Below are positions 48,401 to 61,762 of a stretch of 64,000 nt of DNA, piece after piece. A model generated the notes under the pieces. It saw only the letters and a program-made list of their open reading frames with translations, searched no databases and was not told the origin of the DNA. The number at the start of each line of letters is the position of its first letter. Positions within the stretch are counted from its first letter, which is position 1. The translations under genes and the position numbers were made by a program. This stretch comes from Rostratula benghalensis. Its lineage: Eukaryota; Chordata; Aves; Charadriiformes; Rostratulidae. The DNA lies in NCBI GenBank assembly GCA_013399305.1, contig VXAI01000246.1, positions 611,628-675,627 of the forward strand, given 5' to 3'.

Positions 48401-51400
48401 TTCATACGAGCAAGGGAGCTTCTGCCACCATCCAGTGAAAGCACAGACGAGCCCAGAGCTCACACGGGTGGGTGTGTGTGCAGCCGAGTTTCTGAGTCTC
48501 TGAATTCAATTTCCAGAAAATTGGGTGTCTCTTACAACTCAGAGGCGCTGCAGAAGAAATGCAGCTGACGAGCTCCTGCTGCTCCCTGAGTGCTCGCTGT
48601 GGTGAGCTGCAGAGCACGGAGGGCACCCACCTGATGATCTCCTGTGGGCAGCTCAGCAGCAAACGTGCTGCCAACCGGGTCCAGAGACCTGCAGAGGAAG
48701 GGCTGGGTGACCGGGGGGGGCTGTGACAGGGGGGAACAGAGGACCCCTGGTCACTGGACGGTGATCTGTGGGGCAGACGGTGAGAATGTCCGAGCGGAGG
48801 GAGGGGAGGTTGCCTGTGTACTGCAGAGCAGACGTGCCCCGTGGTCACCCAGGGGCGGCTCAGTGGGGTGGGGAGCACCCTCCGTGAGAGCCTGCAAGGG
48901 CTGCCGGGGGTGGGAGGGGACGTGCGAGTGCGGTTGTGTCAGTGCAAAGCCTTGGCCGCGTCCCGCAGGACAGCTCTCCTGGCACCAGGGAGTTGCTGGG
49001 AGGTGGAGGAATGAAACAGCCTTGGCGCTGCCAGCCGGCTGGTGTGCGGAGAGCCCTGACAGCCATCCGGGGATTTCTCTGGCTGCAGGGACTGAGGGAA
49101 GGAAGGGATAAAGCGCTGAGATCACAGCCGGGATCCCGCCTGCTGGCCCGGAGGCAGGAGCAGCACCACAGCACGCCCCTCCAACCTGCTCCCGCCGGCG
49201 CGGGTGAAAGTGCCGACATGCTGTCCCGGCCTGACCCCGCACACGTCCCCACGGCACACCGAGAGCCAGAGGCAGCAGCAGCAGCCACGTCTGGTGGCAC
49301 TGCCATGGCCTGGGCACGGCTGGCGAGATGGGGGGGACCCCGCAGCAGAGCCTGGTGCTCCAGCCTGGATGGGGCAGAGGCATCTCAGCCTGGCCGGAGG
49401 GTAATGGCTCCCCAGGTGTCCCCTGTGTGGGACTGCCCCAGCTCCCTTTGGCTGCCAGTGTGGCTGGGACCTCAGACAGCTTCTCTGGAGAGAGAGGAGG
49501 TGCCAGAAGGCAGCCCCAAAGCACCTGGCAGGCTCCTACGGGACTTGGGGCAGCCTCCCTTCCCTTGCCCCTTCCCTCCTGGCAGCTCCTGGCCACGACG
49601 GGGCCCTGGGCAGGACGGGCACGGCAAGAGGCCCCCGAGCACAGCGCAGGGGGTCAGGCTTTCAGCCGGTGCGGGTGGTGGGCACCATCCTCGGTGGGCA
49701 AAGAGCCAGCGGGCCCGTCCTGCAGCCCCGTTCACAGGGGGGAGTGCATGTGTGTGCGCTCCAGTGTGCGTGTCTAAGTCGTTGCGGCTCCGTGGCTTTT
49801 AGGCACTGCAGGCAGAGAGTACAAATCTGTGTCTGATTAAAACGGCCCTTTGTAATATAACCTATATGAGCCTGCACTTAACACCCATCATCCTGAGGAA
49901 AGCCCAGGCTCTCTTCCAGCCAGTTGGGCTGCGTGCCTCCGGGGCAGATCTCCCAGGGACATGAGACTGCCGGGGCAGGAACTTGGATGCGTTTCTGTGC
50001 GGATTCTTCCCCCTTCTAGAGAGGCACAATGGGGCTTTGCATGAGTGATACAAACATGCCAGTTGTACTTAAGGTTGACAAATAATGTAAACCACACAAT
50101 CTGGTTTGAGGGAAACGACTTCACCACAATTTATTTTAGTGCTTTAAACATCACGCCAAACTCTGTAGTGAATTGCTAAATTAATGCCGGGCTGCCATCT
50201 AAATAGACATCTTCAGATCACAAGCATGTTATAGGGGGAATGGTTTCCTTTGAAATGGTTCCCACAGCTTAAAGGCTGTGCAGAGAAAAAATGTGCCCAG
50301 GATTCAATTGCTGCCAACATGTGGTGGCCACATTTCTCTGCTGCTATTGGCCAAGATGCGCAGTAAAGCTGAGGAAGCATCATTTGAGGTGGGTAGATAA
50401 AGCGGTGATTGCAGAGAGACAGGGAATGTCCTAAGCAGCTCAATCTGAGGAAAGGGATAAAGCAAAATAACCTCAGTTCCAAACTTTTAGCCTGGAAAAA
50501 TGTGTCCTGCCCAAGAAGGCATCTGGTTGTCCCCACCACGCACTTTCTCGGCTGCTGGTGGTGCAGCAGAGAAGCCTCACAAAAGCACAGTGGATGTTTC
50601 TTCCACTCTTGGTTTTTCATCAACATCTTGGTTGATATAATCGACATCACTGTGCTCCTCTGCTCCCCCAGCTGCAGGAAACCAGTGGCAATTTCCACCC
50701 GCTCGCATCAGTGTCCCAAATCTCCTGAGAGATCCCACTTGGGCTGGTAAGAGAGGCTCTTGGAGCCAGCACCCACTTACTGGGGGACTGCACGTGAGAA
50801 TGGCAGGGAATGAGAAGCTGGTTTAACACCTTCATCATCTCCAACTCCACCTATGTGCAGTTTGGAGAGCTGCAAAGTGTCTGAAGTTGGGTTTGAGCAG
50901 GGGCTGCAGAGATTGCCCTGCGGCAGAGTCGGGGGAAAGGAACCAGAGTTGATCCTGTCCCTCTGAGGGCGAGTGTGGCAGAGAGGAGAGCGCTGGGTGC
51001 AGGACAAGGGCTGTGCCGAGAGAAGTGTGGGCAGCGCTGTCCCTGCCTGTGTCCTCGCTGGCTGTTCTTTGGGTGGCTCCAGTTGCTGGAGCTCATGGCA
51101 CCAGAGCACTGCCTGGCACTGTCTGTGTGGAGCCAGGGGCAATAGGACTGAGATAGGTGCCTCCTCCAGCCTGAAGGAGCTGGGGAGGCTTTTGGTGGGT
51201 GCTCACACCACATGTGCGCTTCACATCTGCTCTTCAAACGCTGGAGATACCCTGGCATCCAGCAGCTGGGCTCTAGCGAGCACCCTGTAGACAAAGGACA
51301 AGAAGACAAAGGAGAGGGAAGGGAGCTGTCACTTGGCCACCACTCCCACCCAGGCAAGTTGGGTTTTGTTTCCCCATCACCAGCCCGAAATCCATCTTCC

Positions 51401-54400
51401 ATGCTTTCGTGGCTCAGTCGCTCTTTCCCCTTATGGTTTCCTTCAGCTGAGCTGGAGGAAGAATAAAGAAATGTCTCTCCGGGCCCCAGCCTCTTACAAG
51501 GCTCATAAATATGTCTCTGCTTAAAAACTCAAGGATTAATTAACTCATGAGTATCTCCTAACCAAGTTCTGGGAAAGAGCACCCTCCCGCGCGGGAGGCA
51601 GCACATCTGCGGGAGGTTTCCCTGGGGGCTCTCCCCTGCCCGCAAGCGCCTGCTGGGATGGACCTGGGGGTGGGCAGTGCCCGTGAAGGGGACCCCGTCC
51701 CCACGCCACCACCGCACACCGGCTGTGCCGTGCTGGGGTTGCTGTGCCATGGGGCACCCGGGTGGCCATCAGCATCGGGCTCCCAGGCCTTGTTGCCGTG
51801 TTGCCTTCACAGTGTTTTCAATTAGGCGCTTGACAATGCCCAGGCTCGGTGGTCCCTCATAAATTTTGAGGGCTGACGGTACCACGGGAAGGTTTGGACC
51901 AAGGGGGCTTGGTGCTTCAGGGCGCATCTTGGGCCCTGACTTTCAGGACACACCAGTCACCCTCCCTCCCGCATGACCCAGCCCCAGCCCCGCAAAAGGG
52001 ATCGCGGTGTTGCCGCAGGGTGTGCGGGGACACGCTCATCTCTTACAGCTCCCTCTGCCTCCACCGCTCCCTCAGGGTCCCTGAAGCCTGGGTGCTCTCT
52101 GCGGCACCCACACCTCCCCATGGCAGTGGGGCTGCAGCCCAGCCAAGCCCCCAGAGCCCCCGTGGGTGCCCTTGCCAGGGACGTGTCCCACTCTGAAGCT
52201 CGGCTGTGCCCAGCGCAGCCCCTGGGGAGGGAGGGTGTCTCCAGCAGCCGTCTGGTCCCTGGCACAGCGTGTCGGCTCAGTAATCGCCGGTCTCCGAAGA
52301 GCAGGAGCTGCCAGGAGCCACTCCTTCCTCAGTGGGTCTGTGCAGAGCTGGTACGAAACAAACAACTTTTGCAACATGTTTTGTTTTCCATCATTACATT
52401 TAAAAAGTAAATAAATTAAATCCATTTTGCTGCCACTTCACTATGTCAAGTGTAACCTGAGCGCTGCCCCGGGGGGGAGGCAGTGCACGGCGCGAGGCCT
52501 CCTCTGGCTCCTGGTGCAGCCACCGGGCTCTGCTGCTGCTCGGGGATGGGCTTGGACAAGCTGTGTCGGACCTGTGCCTGTCACACACTGTCCCCTGCTC
52601 AGTCCTAGGAGAGATGATCTGATCCTTTCCATCACCCAAGGCTTGATGGACCGGTGTTGAATTGCCGAGGCTGAGCAGGGACTGTCCCTAACACATAACC
52701 ATGGCTGAGGAGGACTATGGTGTCCCTTGGGGCTGGCACCAGGGCTCTCCTGCCTCTGCTCCTGCACTGCTTCCCACACTGCTCATGCCCAGCAAGGAGC
52801 TGCCCCCAAATTGCTGTTCACTGCCATGAATTGGCCTCCATCAGTGATGGCTTTACCCTCTTCTCAGTCCAAGTGGAGGAGAGGCCCCAGCGACAGCTCT
52901 CTGCCAGTTCCCATCCCCACACTGCAGGACAGAAAGCATCTCAGGTGTCCACGCTTGCCCTGTCCCAAGGGCAGAGGGACTCAGCACATGTGGTTGCCCA
53001 CTGCTTGCCCTGGGTAGCCCCCTAGTCCCGGTTTGAAGGCTGAAACCATGACACCCCCACCAGCTTGCCCAGTCCCTCTGGGCTGCCACCCCCAGGCAGA
53101 AGAGGTGGGAGAACACCCTCTCCCAAGGCTGCTCCTCCTGGCTGGGGCTGTCCGGGCGGTGGGGCTCGAGGGCAGCGTGGCTGCAAATGGCTCGGGGACG
53201 CCCTGTGCGTGCCAAGGGCAGAGCCTGCCCGAGCTGGGCGATGCACTCCACATCCCCTCGCTAAGGCAGGGCAGGGAGGGGACTCTGTGAGCTGGGAGCA
53301 CCATCCGGGGGCCTGGGTTTTCTCCTCTCCGTGAAGGCAGCTGTCTGCACCCAGGACAGACCCCGAGTGCACTGGCATCGCCGTCAAAGCGCCCACTGTT
53401 GTCATGTGAAGTGGAATTTGGCCCTTGGTGTGAGAGGACCCAGCGCTGCTTCCAGCTGGCCTCCTCGCTGCTCCTCGCGCTGTCTTGGGGACATAATTAA
53501 TTTGCTCTGTTGGAGGGGTAGCTTCCAGCCGAGAAGCAGGGATCCTCTGGGTTTACCAGTCGGTGAAAGTGGTTTCCAAAGCACAGGCCACCCTTTCTTC
53601 TCAAGAACTGGCTCAGAGAGGCAGCGGCAGCACCCCTGGGTTCCTACCCATCACACCACCATGCTTCTTTGTTGCCCAAGCCCAGCTGTTTCTCTTTACC
53701 AGATACTTCTGGATACAGCATGAGCTCCAGCCTTGGCTGCAGGACTAGGAACATCGGGCACCCCAGGGTCAGCCAGCCCTGACAGCACCTTGGTGTCCAG
53801 GACACTCAGGGGGCTGCCAGCCCTCACCCACCTCTGTCCCACTGCTGAGTTGACTGCGCTTCCATCCCCTCTCACCCCTTGCCCAGGTGCCACACGGTCA
53901 GACCCTGTGAGTGCTCCCGTCAGTTTCTGGTCTGGGCTGGAGGAGGAGAGGAAACATTTCAGCAAACTGTTTTACCAGAAAACATGCAAGTGACTTTTTT
54001 AATAACAACACCCAAATGAAAACAATGTGGGCTTCAAAGTCGGTCCTCGGGATGCTCTGTGGTTCGTGGGCTCTCTGACAGCAATGCTCCTTTCCCCCCT
54101 GAGGAATGCACCCAGAAAGACCAGCCCCTTCCCCAGGCACCCCGGGGTGCCCCTTGCTGCTCGGGCACTCTGTGGGGCTCAGGTTCAGGCAGTGGGTGCC
54201 ATGGGGCTGGTGGCACCTATGCTGGGACACCCGGGTTTCTGTCCTCTCAGCGGGTTCCTCTCTCCTGCCCTTTGCCAGGAACGCAGGCGAGAGCCCTGAG
54301 GATCGGTGCAGCCGGGGCCGGGGCAGCTCTGAAGGCGGTCTCCTGTTACCGAAACATAAATGTTGATGTTTGAGGAGGGGAGATGCTGATGGAAATGGAG

Positions 54401-54770
54401 CTGGCCCTGTTTGTTTGTTAAAGCAGCTATTTTAAACAAGTTCTGTTCACACAGCTTGCAGTTCGGAAGGAAGCTTTCCCAGCCATAATATCCTAGCTCA
54501 GCGCTGGGCAGACAATGGTTCAGCAGTTGCCCGGGATTAGCGTGGTGAAATCACCCCGTGCAGCCTGGGAAGGGCGTCTGGGAAAGGGCAGTGGTGGATT
54601 TTGTGCTGGAGGGGTCAGGGGGGGCAGGACCTGCCTGGGGAGCCGGGGCAGGGACAGGGTGGTGGCAGCTGGCTGGGAGCAGAGCACCGCACGGCCACCC
54701 CGGCTGGCAGGGTCCCAGCCAAGCAATCCAGGACATCCCTCCTTGGGTACTCAGCATCTCCGTGCCCTGC
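45421..54770. other. Mostly GC-rich non-coding DNA
   Basis: No coding exon or transposon recognised. AT-rich islands: 48140-48215, 49830-50230 (the longest), 51470-51560 and 52365-52440. Long open frames here come from low stop frequency in GC-rich DNA. Confidence 0.5.
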
Positions 54771-54796
54771 TTTTTTTTTTTTTTTTTTTTTTTTTT
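54771..54796. repeat. T26 homopolymer
   Basis: 26 uninterrupted T. On the minus strand an AATAAA lies 35 bases before it (54837-54832), so it could be a poly(A) end in minus orientation. Confidence 0.9.
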
Positions 54797-56295
54797 CCCC
54801 CCGAGAAAAATTATTAAATTCAAAATATGTTTTTATTAAAGCGCTTCCCAAAGCAGTAAGCCTGAAAACAGGGCATCTTGTCACAAGCAGAGCCGGCAGC
54901 AGCTTCCCCGAGCCGGAGCTGGGCTGTGCCAGGCAAATGGGCAGAGGTGTCCCCAGCCCCGTGCCCGGGGGGGTACGACCCTCTCGGAGCCCCCTCTGCC
55001 CGTGGCCGTGCTCTGAGCCCCAGGCAGCGGCTGCTGGGCGCCCAGGGCCTGGCGTCAGAGCCCTGCTCCCTGGTGTGGTTACTTCGGGAAAGCAGACAGG
55101 GCTCTTGGAGGGTGGCGGAGGCGGCAATGCCAATTCCTTTATTCATTACAGCCTCGTATACAAATAAAATCTTTACAAGCTTGCCTTGAGCTTTTAAAAA
55201 TGCCGTTTAGGACGTGTCATTTGTATTGTCTGACTTCGGCTGCCTTGCACCACGGCTGAGCTCAGAGGCAGTAAAACGCAGCTTCCACGTAAAACCCAAA
55301 TGAGTTTATTTTATTTGCCGGGGCAGGGCGAGGGAAGCACTTACCAAGCAGCTTCCTTGGCTCAGCCATGACACCCTGCTGCCCTGGGCAGGGTCACTCT
55401 GCCTGCTGGGGACGTCCCACCTCAAGTCCCCTGCAAGTGCCCGGAGGGTTCCATGGCACAGGGCCCCTGCAGAGCCTCTGCAGATGCTGCCTCCCCCAAG
55501 ACAGGCACCGTGGGGCTGACCCCGCTGCCTCCCACTCACTGCTGCCCACAGCAGGATTTTCCGGACGTCTCTGGCTGGTATCTTGTCACCACCCCGTTTC
55601 TAGGGGCACCAGCCACCCAAGGTGTCCCCTCCGCTCACAGCCCCGTGCCCAGTGACTCACAGGGTGTTTTTGCAAAAGGCCATGGGGCAGAGCCTCCCAC
55701 CACCTCACATGTTTCCACTTGGGATGTCCCAGCAAGTGGCCGTGTCAATGTCTGCAATGCCACAAACATCAGAGGAAGATGCAGAAGATTAAAGCGGATA
55801 AATCCCTGCCATCCCTTCGGTTGCTCTGCGAGCGCCAAGGCGTGAAAGCTCTGACTCCGGAGGTGCACATGGAAACACTCCACCGAGGGGAATTAATTGC
55901 AGGAGCACTGGCCCGTAACATGAAGATTTTTTCGTTAAGGGCTCAGATGAAGCTTTCCGTTTCTTCCTCCTCTCGGTGAATCTTATTGTGATTAAATTAA
56001 AGGAATTCTCGTTAAAATGTTAATATCCTTCTAAGACTGTTTGTTGTTTTTCTCAGCTGCCTCTGGTCTCCTTAGAGCCTTTGCTGCCTTTTCCCTAACG
56101 TTTTCCAGCTCTTCCTCCCTCTTCACGCTGCCCTCCCCCCCTTTTTCCGAGGCAAACTGGAAAGTTTCAGTTGTGGTTGACTGGTGGCTGCAGGCGGTGA
56201 GTCACGCCGAGGATCCCCACTCGCAGCTCGTAAACAGGAGGGTGAAACACACGCTCCCACCCCGGGGCCAGGGCTGCCCCCGGGGGCCTCCACAC
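54797..56295. other. Non-coding DNA with minus-strand polyadenylation-like hexamers
   Basis: Minus-strand AATAAA occurs near 54835, 55140 and 55310 in otherwise GC-rich DNA. A clean AT-rich island at 55885-56050 is a candidate conserved element. No coding exon. Confidence 0.4.
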
Positions 56296-56392
56296 GGGAT
56301 GGGACAGGGACAGGGACAGGGATGGGGATGGAGATGGGAAGGGGATGGAGACAGGGATGAGGATGGGAACTAGGATGGGGACAGGGATGGGG
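56296..56392. repeat. Degenerate GGGATG/GGGACA minisatellite
   Basis: About sixteen G-rich hexamer-like units, all purine apart from scattered C and T, on the plus strand. Confidence 0.9.
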
Positions 56393-58318
56393 CATACTAC
56401 CCCCCGCCCCCGTCTGCCCATGCCTCTCCCCAGTACACAGGGTAAAACCAGCATCCCCATGGCCATCACTGAACCTCTCACCATCCCTGGTCCCTGCCTG
56501 TGCCCCCCAGCAGGAACCATGTGCACGAGGCCACCAGCCCCCTGTGCCTGTTGCCCCCACCCTGGGACGCTTGGCTGTCCCTGATGTGTGTCCCAGCTCC
56601 CGCACCCCCACACCAGCAGCTGCTGCCGGGGTGAAGGTACAGATGGTTTCCAGGGATTCGGCAGCAGCACCTAAAAACTCACTAAAAAGTTACTGAAAAG
56701 TAGGTGAAGGATATCTTTTTTTTTCCACAGCAAAGGAAAAAAATGATCATTTGTGGGCATTTTCCATTCAGGAGCATCCAACGCAAATACATTGTTCCTC
56801 TTTGAATTCCTAAGCATATGGTATTTTGTGCTGTTAGAGTTTAATATTCTTTTCATTACTGATATCTAATACAGACAAGTCTTGAGGGTTACACAAAACA
56901 TATGCGAACCTAATTTGTTTTTACTGTGCCACATGTTTTTACTCCCTGCATCATTCAATTAGCTTTTCTTTTTTTTTTTTTTTTTAAATCATGTGATCAG
57001 CAAAAACTTAATGCTATTTTTAAGCATGGTAAGAAAGTGAAAAACACATTTACTGTGACTGCAGAGTAAGAGGAGTGTGGATCCTGCAGAAGGAACTGCT
57101 GCGGTGCGAGAGCAAAATGTGATCCTGCTGCTGTACAAACAGCATTTCTTTAGCAGTGCAACTTGTCAGAGTTCTGCACTGCTTGTGAGACAAATTCCTA
57201 AGAATTCTGGGTTTGGAGTCATTTATCTGATTGACAGAGATGAGACTGGGCTTTGCAAATACCTGAGTCAGTGAATTAGACCCATGAAGCAAGCCCCTTC
57301 CTGTGTGCCAAGGGGAACTCTCCATCTTCATCCTGCTCGGGAGCCTTCCCCTCTTTTTCTTCTTCTGACATCTCTCTGGAGAGGTGGTGTTTAATTTATT
57401 GAATATACTGTCTTTAATGCTCCATTTCCCACCACAACCACCACCTTAAATTAGCCAGGAGTTCACATAGGATCCATGTTTGTACAGGGCATACAGAAGG
57501 CGAAGCTTGTTGTGGTCACACCAACCCTGATGAATTGGTGCTTCATTCTCTGCTCTGCCCTTGTGTCCCCACTCAGCTGCTCAAGTTAGGGTTGAGCTTA
57601 TCAGGGAATTTTGGAGCCTGGAAGTGAGGGTGGTGAGCAGAAAGCCTACAGAGATGTTGGCTGTGTGGGCAGGTTCCAGAGATGCTCATTGCCATGCAAG
57701 ACATGTTCCTGGACACAGGGCTTTGGACTGTGAATAACCAGCATTAAATCATGACCAGCCTTAGATGTAGACAGATCTCTAATCAAAATCTGAGCTCTCT
57801 GACCTCAGTTTTTGGAGGTCAGAAGGAACAGGGAGGAACATGTGTCTGGCTGCTGGTGGGACAGAGGGGGGGGAAGAGCTGCCCACCCACCCACCTGACT
57901 CCCTTTTGGATTGCTTGTGGCTGCACCAGCCTCCTCCACACCAGAGCTGGTGTCCATTGCCCAGCTCCTCGCAGGCCAAGGAGAAGAGTGGTGCTTGGTC
58001 TGGGTGGCAGCACCATCCTGCAGCCGGATGAACCATGTGCCTGCCCCAGCAGGTCAGGGAAACCTGAGCCCTGGTGCTCGTCCTGCCAGGGAGCTTCAGA
58101 CAGCCCCGAACGCAGGAAATCCTGGTGCTGCCACATGCTGTATTCTCCGTTCACACACATGTGCCTTATTAGCAGTGTCAGAAGCCTCCAGCTTGTGGGT
58201 GACTGCTAACCACAACCACCAGCATTAACCTCCTGCTTGGGGGTCATTTGCAACAACCCGCAGAAATGCCTCAGAATTGGGCCATGTTGAAAGAAGCTGG
58301 TGGGTTCCTGAAAGAAGA

Positions 58319-58349
<31 letters not shown>

Positions 58350-60176
58350 TTATTATTTATTTATTTGGGCTTTTGAGAATTCTGGAGTACAGTAATAAAA
58401 ACGCTATGGACATCTGGAGCCTTCTTCCAGGCCGGGAATCCCAGGGTGGCCACGGTGTAGGAGAGCTCCATTCATGGGCTGAGGCCATGGTGAGACCGTG
58501 GCCACTGGGTGTATGTGGGTCCTTCCTGACCCTCTGATGACTGAGCCATCTGGTGTCAAAGCCATCCGGCCATCCCAGGAGGAGCCTGGCCACAAGCCAC
58601 GGTGAACCCAGCCACTGCAGAGCCTGTGAAGAACGTTGGTTGTTATCCCAAGCGGTGCAGGGCACTAACGTGTGGGGATACCCACAGTGGGCAGGGGGGC
58701 ACAGTGGGAGACCTCAGCTGCAGAGTAGGGACACCAGGGAGCCAGGTGACAGCGCTTGGTGGGTCTGCAGAGCTTCAGGCTGCTAAAGTAGGACTCCAGA
58801 AGCAGAAGACTGCTCCTTGGACAGTGCTGGTTCCGTGGGAAACCACAGCACAGAACTTGGGGAAGGATGTGCTTGTTTCCCTGCAAGCCTGCAGCCACTC
58901 TTTGGGACAGTGGCACGGCCAGCAGCTCCATGGGAACACCAGGCTCAGAGCAGTGATTCTCACCACGTCTCCAGGCACCGCCAACTCCCTGAGAACTCTG
59001 CTGGTGGCTCACCATGTCCTGCAGGATGGGTTTGGGTGCTATTCCTGAGTCTGCCAGCAACGCTCCCCCTGCCCGGGCAGAGGGACCCTGCGAGAGTCCT
59101 GCCATGAGAAATGCACAGGGGAGCATTCCCTCGAGGTGCTCTGGGCCAGGAGCAGCTGGGTCAAGCCAGGAGAAATTAAACCTGATGTCACGTAACACTG
59201 CACCGGATGATGGATGGGGAAAGCAGAACGTGCCAGCAGGTTTCCCGGCACAATCGGATCTGTCCCCTCCAGCAGGAAAACTCTAGAGACCACAGTCAGG
59301 TGTCCCCGTGGGACCCCCTGTCTTGCACAGCCAAGCAGAGATGGGGTTTGTGCCTGTTGAGTGGAGAAGTTGGATGCCATTGGAACCACGGGGTGCTGCA
59401 CCACACATCTGGGTCGGATACTCCCAGCATAAATAATCCATTGTGCTCGGGAGCCTGAGTCAGGCGAGCGGCCGGGTTCTCCTGCAGGTCACGGCTCATC
59501 TGGCCAGGATGCTGGGTCTGTGTCATGGAGTACATCGAACCTGAGCCCCTTTGTTACGGGCAGGGCCTGGTCTTCAGAGGGTTAAGGGTAATTTGAATGA
59601 TTCCTTTTGTTTAGATTCATTTCAGGTTTCGTGATTTCTGTTATTACTGCATAAAATCACTTGCAGGCGCTCGAGGTGGGGGCTGGAGGGGAGGAGAGCT
59701 GGAACAGATGTGAGCTAATTGGAAGCACAGCAGCAGCAACAGCAAGTGCTGCCCGGCTCTTCGGGGGCCGAGAGCCGCCACAAAGGCTTCGTCACACCCT
59801 GTTTGTGACTTGCCCTGGCCGTAGGCAGAGACTGGGAATGGGAGGATGTGCCAGGGTGGGATGGAGGATGCTGAAGAGCTCCACTCCTCCGTGAACGCTG
59901 GAGCACGGCTCGTGCTGGGTGAGAGCCCAAGGTGTTGCCCAGTCCCAGCGTCTCGGCTCAGCTTTTAAGTGGGGGTCATTCTGATTCCCATTCAGTTTAC
60001 AAATAAAGCTGGCTGGGCAGAGGCAAAGATGATAATTGCTGCAAAAAGCAGGCTGTTCTGATCGCAGGGCTGCCTGGGATGGGGATAAGAAGTGGACCCA
60101 GAGTCTTTGTCACCAGCACCTCAGAGGATGGATTGTGTGCTCCTGGATGGGGACAGCCCCAGAGTGGCCGCTGTGG
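56393..60176. other. Non-coding DNA with AT-rich islands
   Basis: AT-rich at 56650-57070 and 59565-59680; A29 at 58318-58346. No coding exon or known transposon recognised. Confidence 0.5.
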
Positions 60177-60179
60177 ATT

Positions 60180-60208
60180 GGGATGGGATGGGATGGGATG
60201 GGATGGGA
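60180..60208. repeat. (GGGAT)n pentamer repeat
   Basis: Five perfect GGGAT units and a sixth GGGA. The closely spaced G-triplets could form a G-quadruplex on the plus strand. Confidence 0.93.
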
Positions 60209-60839
60209 CAGCAGGCATGCCCAGCTGGGAGCCTGCCTCCCGTGTGACTCATTGCTTCTAAAACAGAGGCCACAAAAGGCTTTAAGAGCTGGAATCAGGA
60301 ATAGGCACAAACCCTCTTTTCCCTCACTCCTGCAAAGCTGTCATCCCCAGCAAGGGCAGCACCTCCCTGTCCCGTGACCCTCCTCACAGCGGGTGGCTCC
60401 CTGGTCTGTGGTCCCAGTGTGCCATCCTGCACCTTTTCACCAGCTCCTCGGGATGTGCCCGGTCCTGTCTGGCAATACCCATCCAGCAGAGCAGCCACTC
60501 TGCCTTTCACCGGGAGCCATCAGCTGGCCCGGCCTCTCCCATCACTTCCAGTGGCCGGGTGACAACCTCAGCTCTCTGTCCTAGGCTGGAGGCAGGATCT
60601 GCACCCCCTTGCCATCCGCAGAGGGGTGGGTGCTGTGTTAACAGACCTCATCCGTGTCAGGCACGAGCTCTCTAGAACCTGCCTTATTTCCAAAGATCAG
60701 AGCAGGAGCTGTTGCTCCCCTGACACCCGCAGGAAGGGTCCCCATGCTGCTGGGAGCCGTGCTGGTGGGAGCAGGGATGGCTGTGACCTGCCACAAACCT
60801 GAGCCTCGCGCCGCGAGAGGGGTGGGAACCTATGGAGAC

Positions 60840-61070
60840 CATACAATAAAAATTCAAAGCATCCCAATCCAATAACCAGATGGAGCTGCAGGTGCTAATG
60901 AGATTGTGCCTTGTCTGTTGTTCCCCAGCTTGCATCTGTCAAGAGCTTTCTATGCCCCACCATGGCAACATTTGCTTTAATTAAAGAATCTCCACATGGC
61001 ACCAGAGGGCAGATTCACCCAGCCGGGATTTGCTGCATTCACTGAGTCGCTAGACAGTCTGTCTCTCGCC
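60840..61070. promoter_or_regulatory. AT-richer block with a CTCF-like motif
   Basis: GCACCAGAGGGCAG at 60999-61012 resembles the CTCF core (CCASYAGRKGGCR) except for its first base. It sits at the edge of a small AT-rich island. Motif evidence only. Confidence 0.25.
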
Positions 61071-61411
61071 AGGGATTAGGCTCCGGGAAACTCCGGCTGC
61101 TTGGCACAGAAAAACAGGAGAGCTTCTGTGTGACTTTGAAGAACGGACTTCAATTAACTTCTCTTGCTCTCCCTTTGGACCAGACACAGAGCGTGTCCGG
61201 GGGTTCACACCCCAGGCAGGTGACAGGGCTCAGGATTAATTAAGGAGCTGACATTCCCGGAGCCCTGCTCTCCCAGGAAAGCTGCCTGGCGCTGGAGCCA
61301 GTGGTTCCCAGAGCTGCCAGCAATGCCCAGGGGGTCCCCAGCCCCCTGCCCGCTCCGGGGGTGGGTGGCAGGAGGCACCTCGCTCTCTGTGGCTGTACTA
61401 GAAACTCACCC

Positions 61412-61762
61412 CATGGAAATCCCAGACTGGCAGGGGCTGGCAGGGACTTCTGGAGATCATCCAGTCCAACCCCCTGCCAGAGCAGGGTCACCCAGAGCAG
61501 GTCACACAGGTTCACATCCAGGTGGGCTTGAATCTCTCCAGAGCAGGAGACCCCACACCTTCTCTGGGCAGCCTGTGCCAGGGCTCTGCCACCACCCCAG
61601 GAAAGACATTTTTCCTCATGCTGAGATAGAACTTCCCGTGTTCCATCTTGTGCCCATTGCTCCTTGTCCTGTCCCCACTGACAAGAGTCTGGCCCCATCC
61701 TCTTGCCCTCCACCCTTTGCCTGTTGATCAGCATCGATGAGATCCCCCCTCAGCTTCTGGTG
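61412..61762 (-). mobile_element. CR1 retrotransposon fragment
   Basis: The plus strand carries the reverse complement of a CR1 3' part: gatcatccagtccaaccccc, gggcagcctgtgccagggct, gatgagatcccccctcagct. It is about 350 bases, 5'-truncated, in minus orientation. Intergenic. Confidence 0.92.

Noticed and set aside
58318..58346. A29 run as a retroposed poly(A) tail
   Set aside because: No AATAAA lies within a plausible distance upstream on the plus strand, and the sequence on both sides looks like ordinary unique DNA. It is treated as a simple homopolymer.
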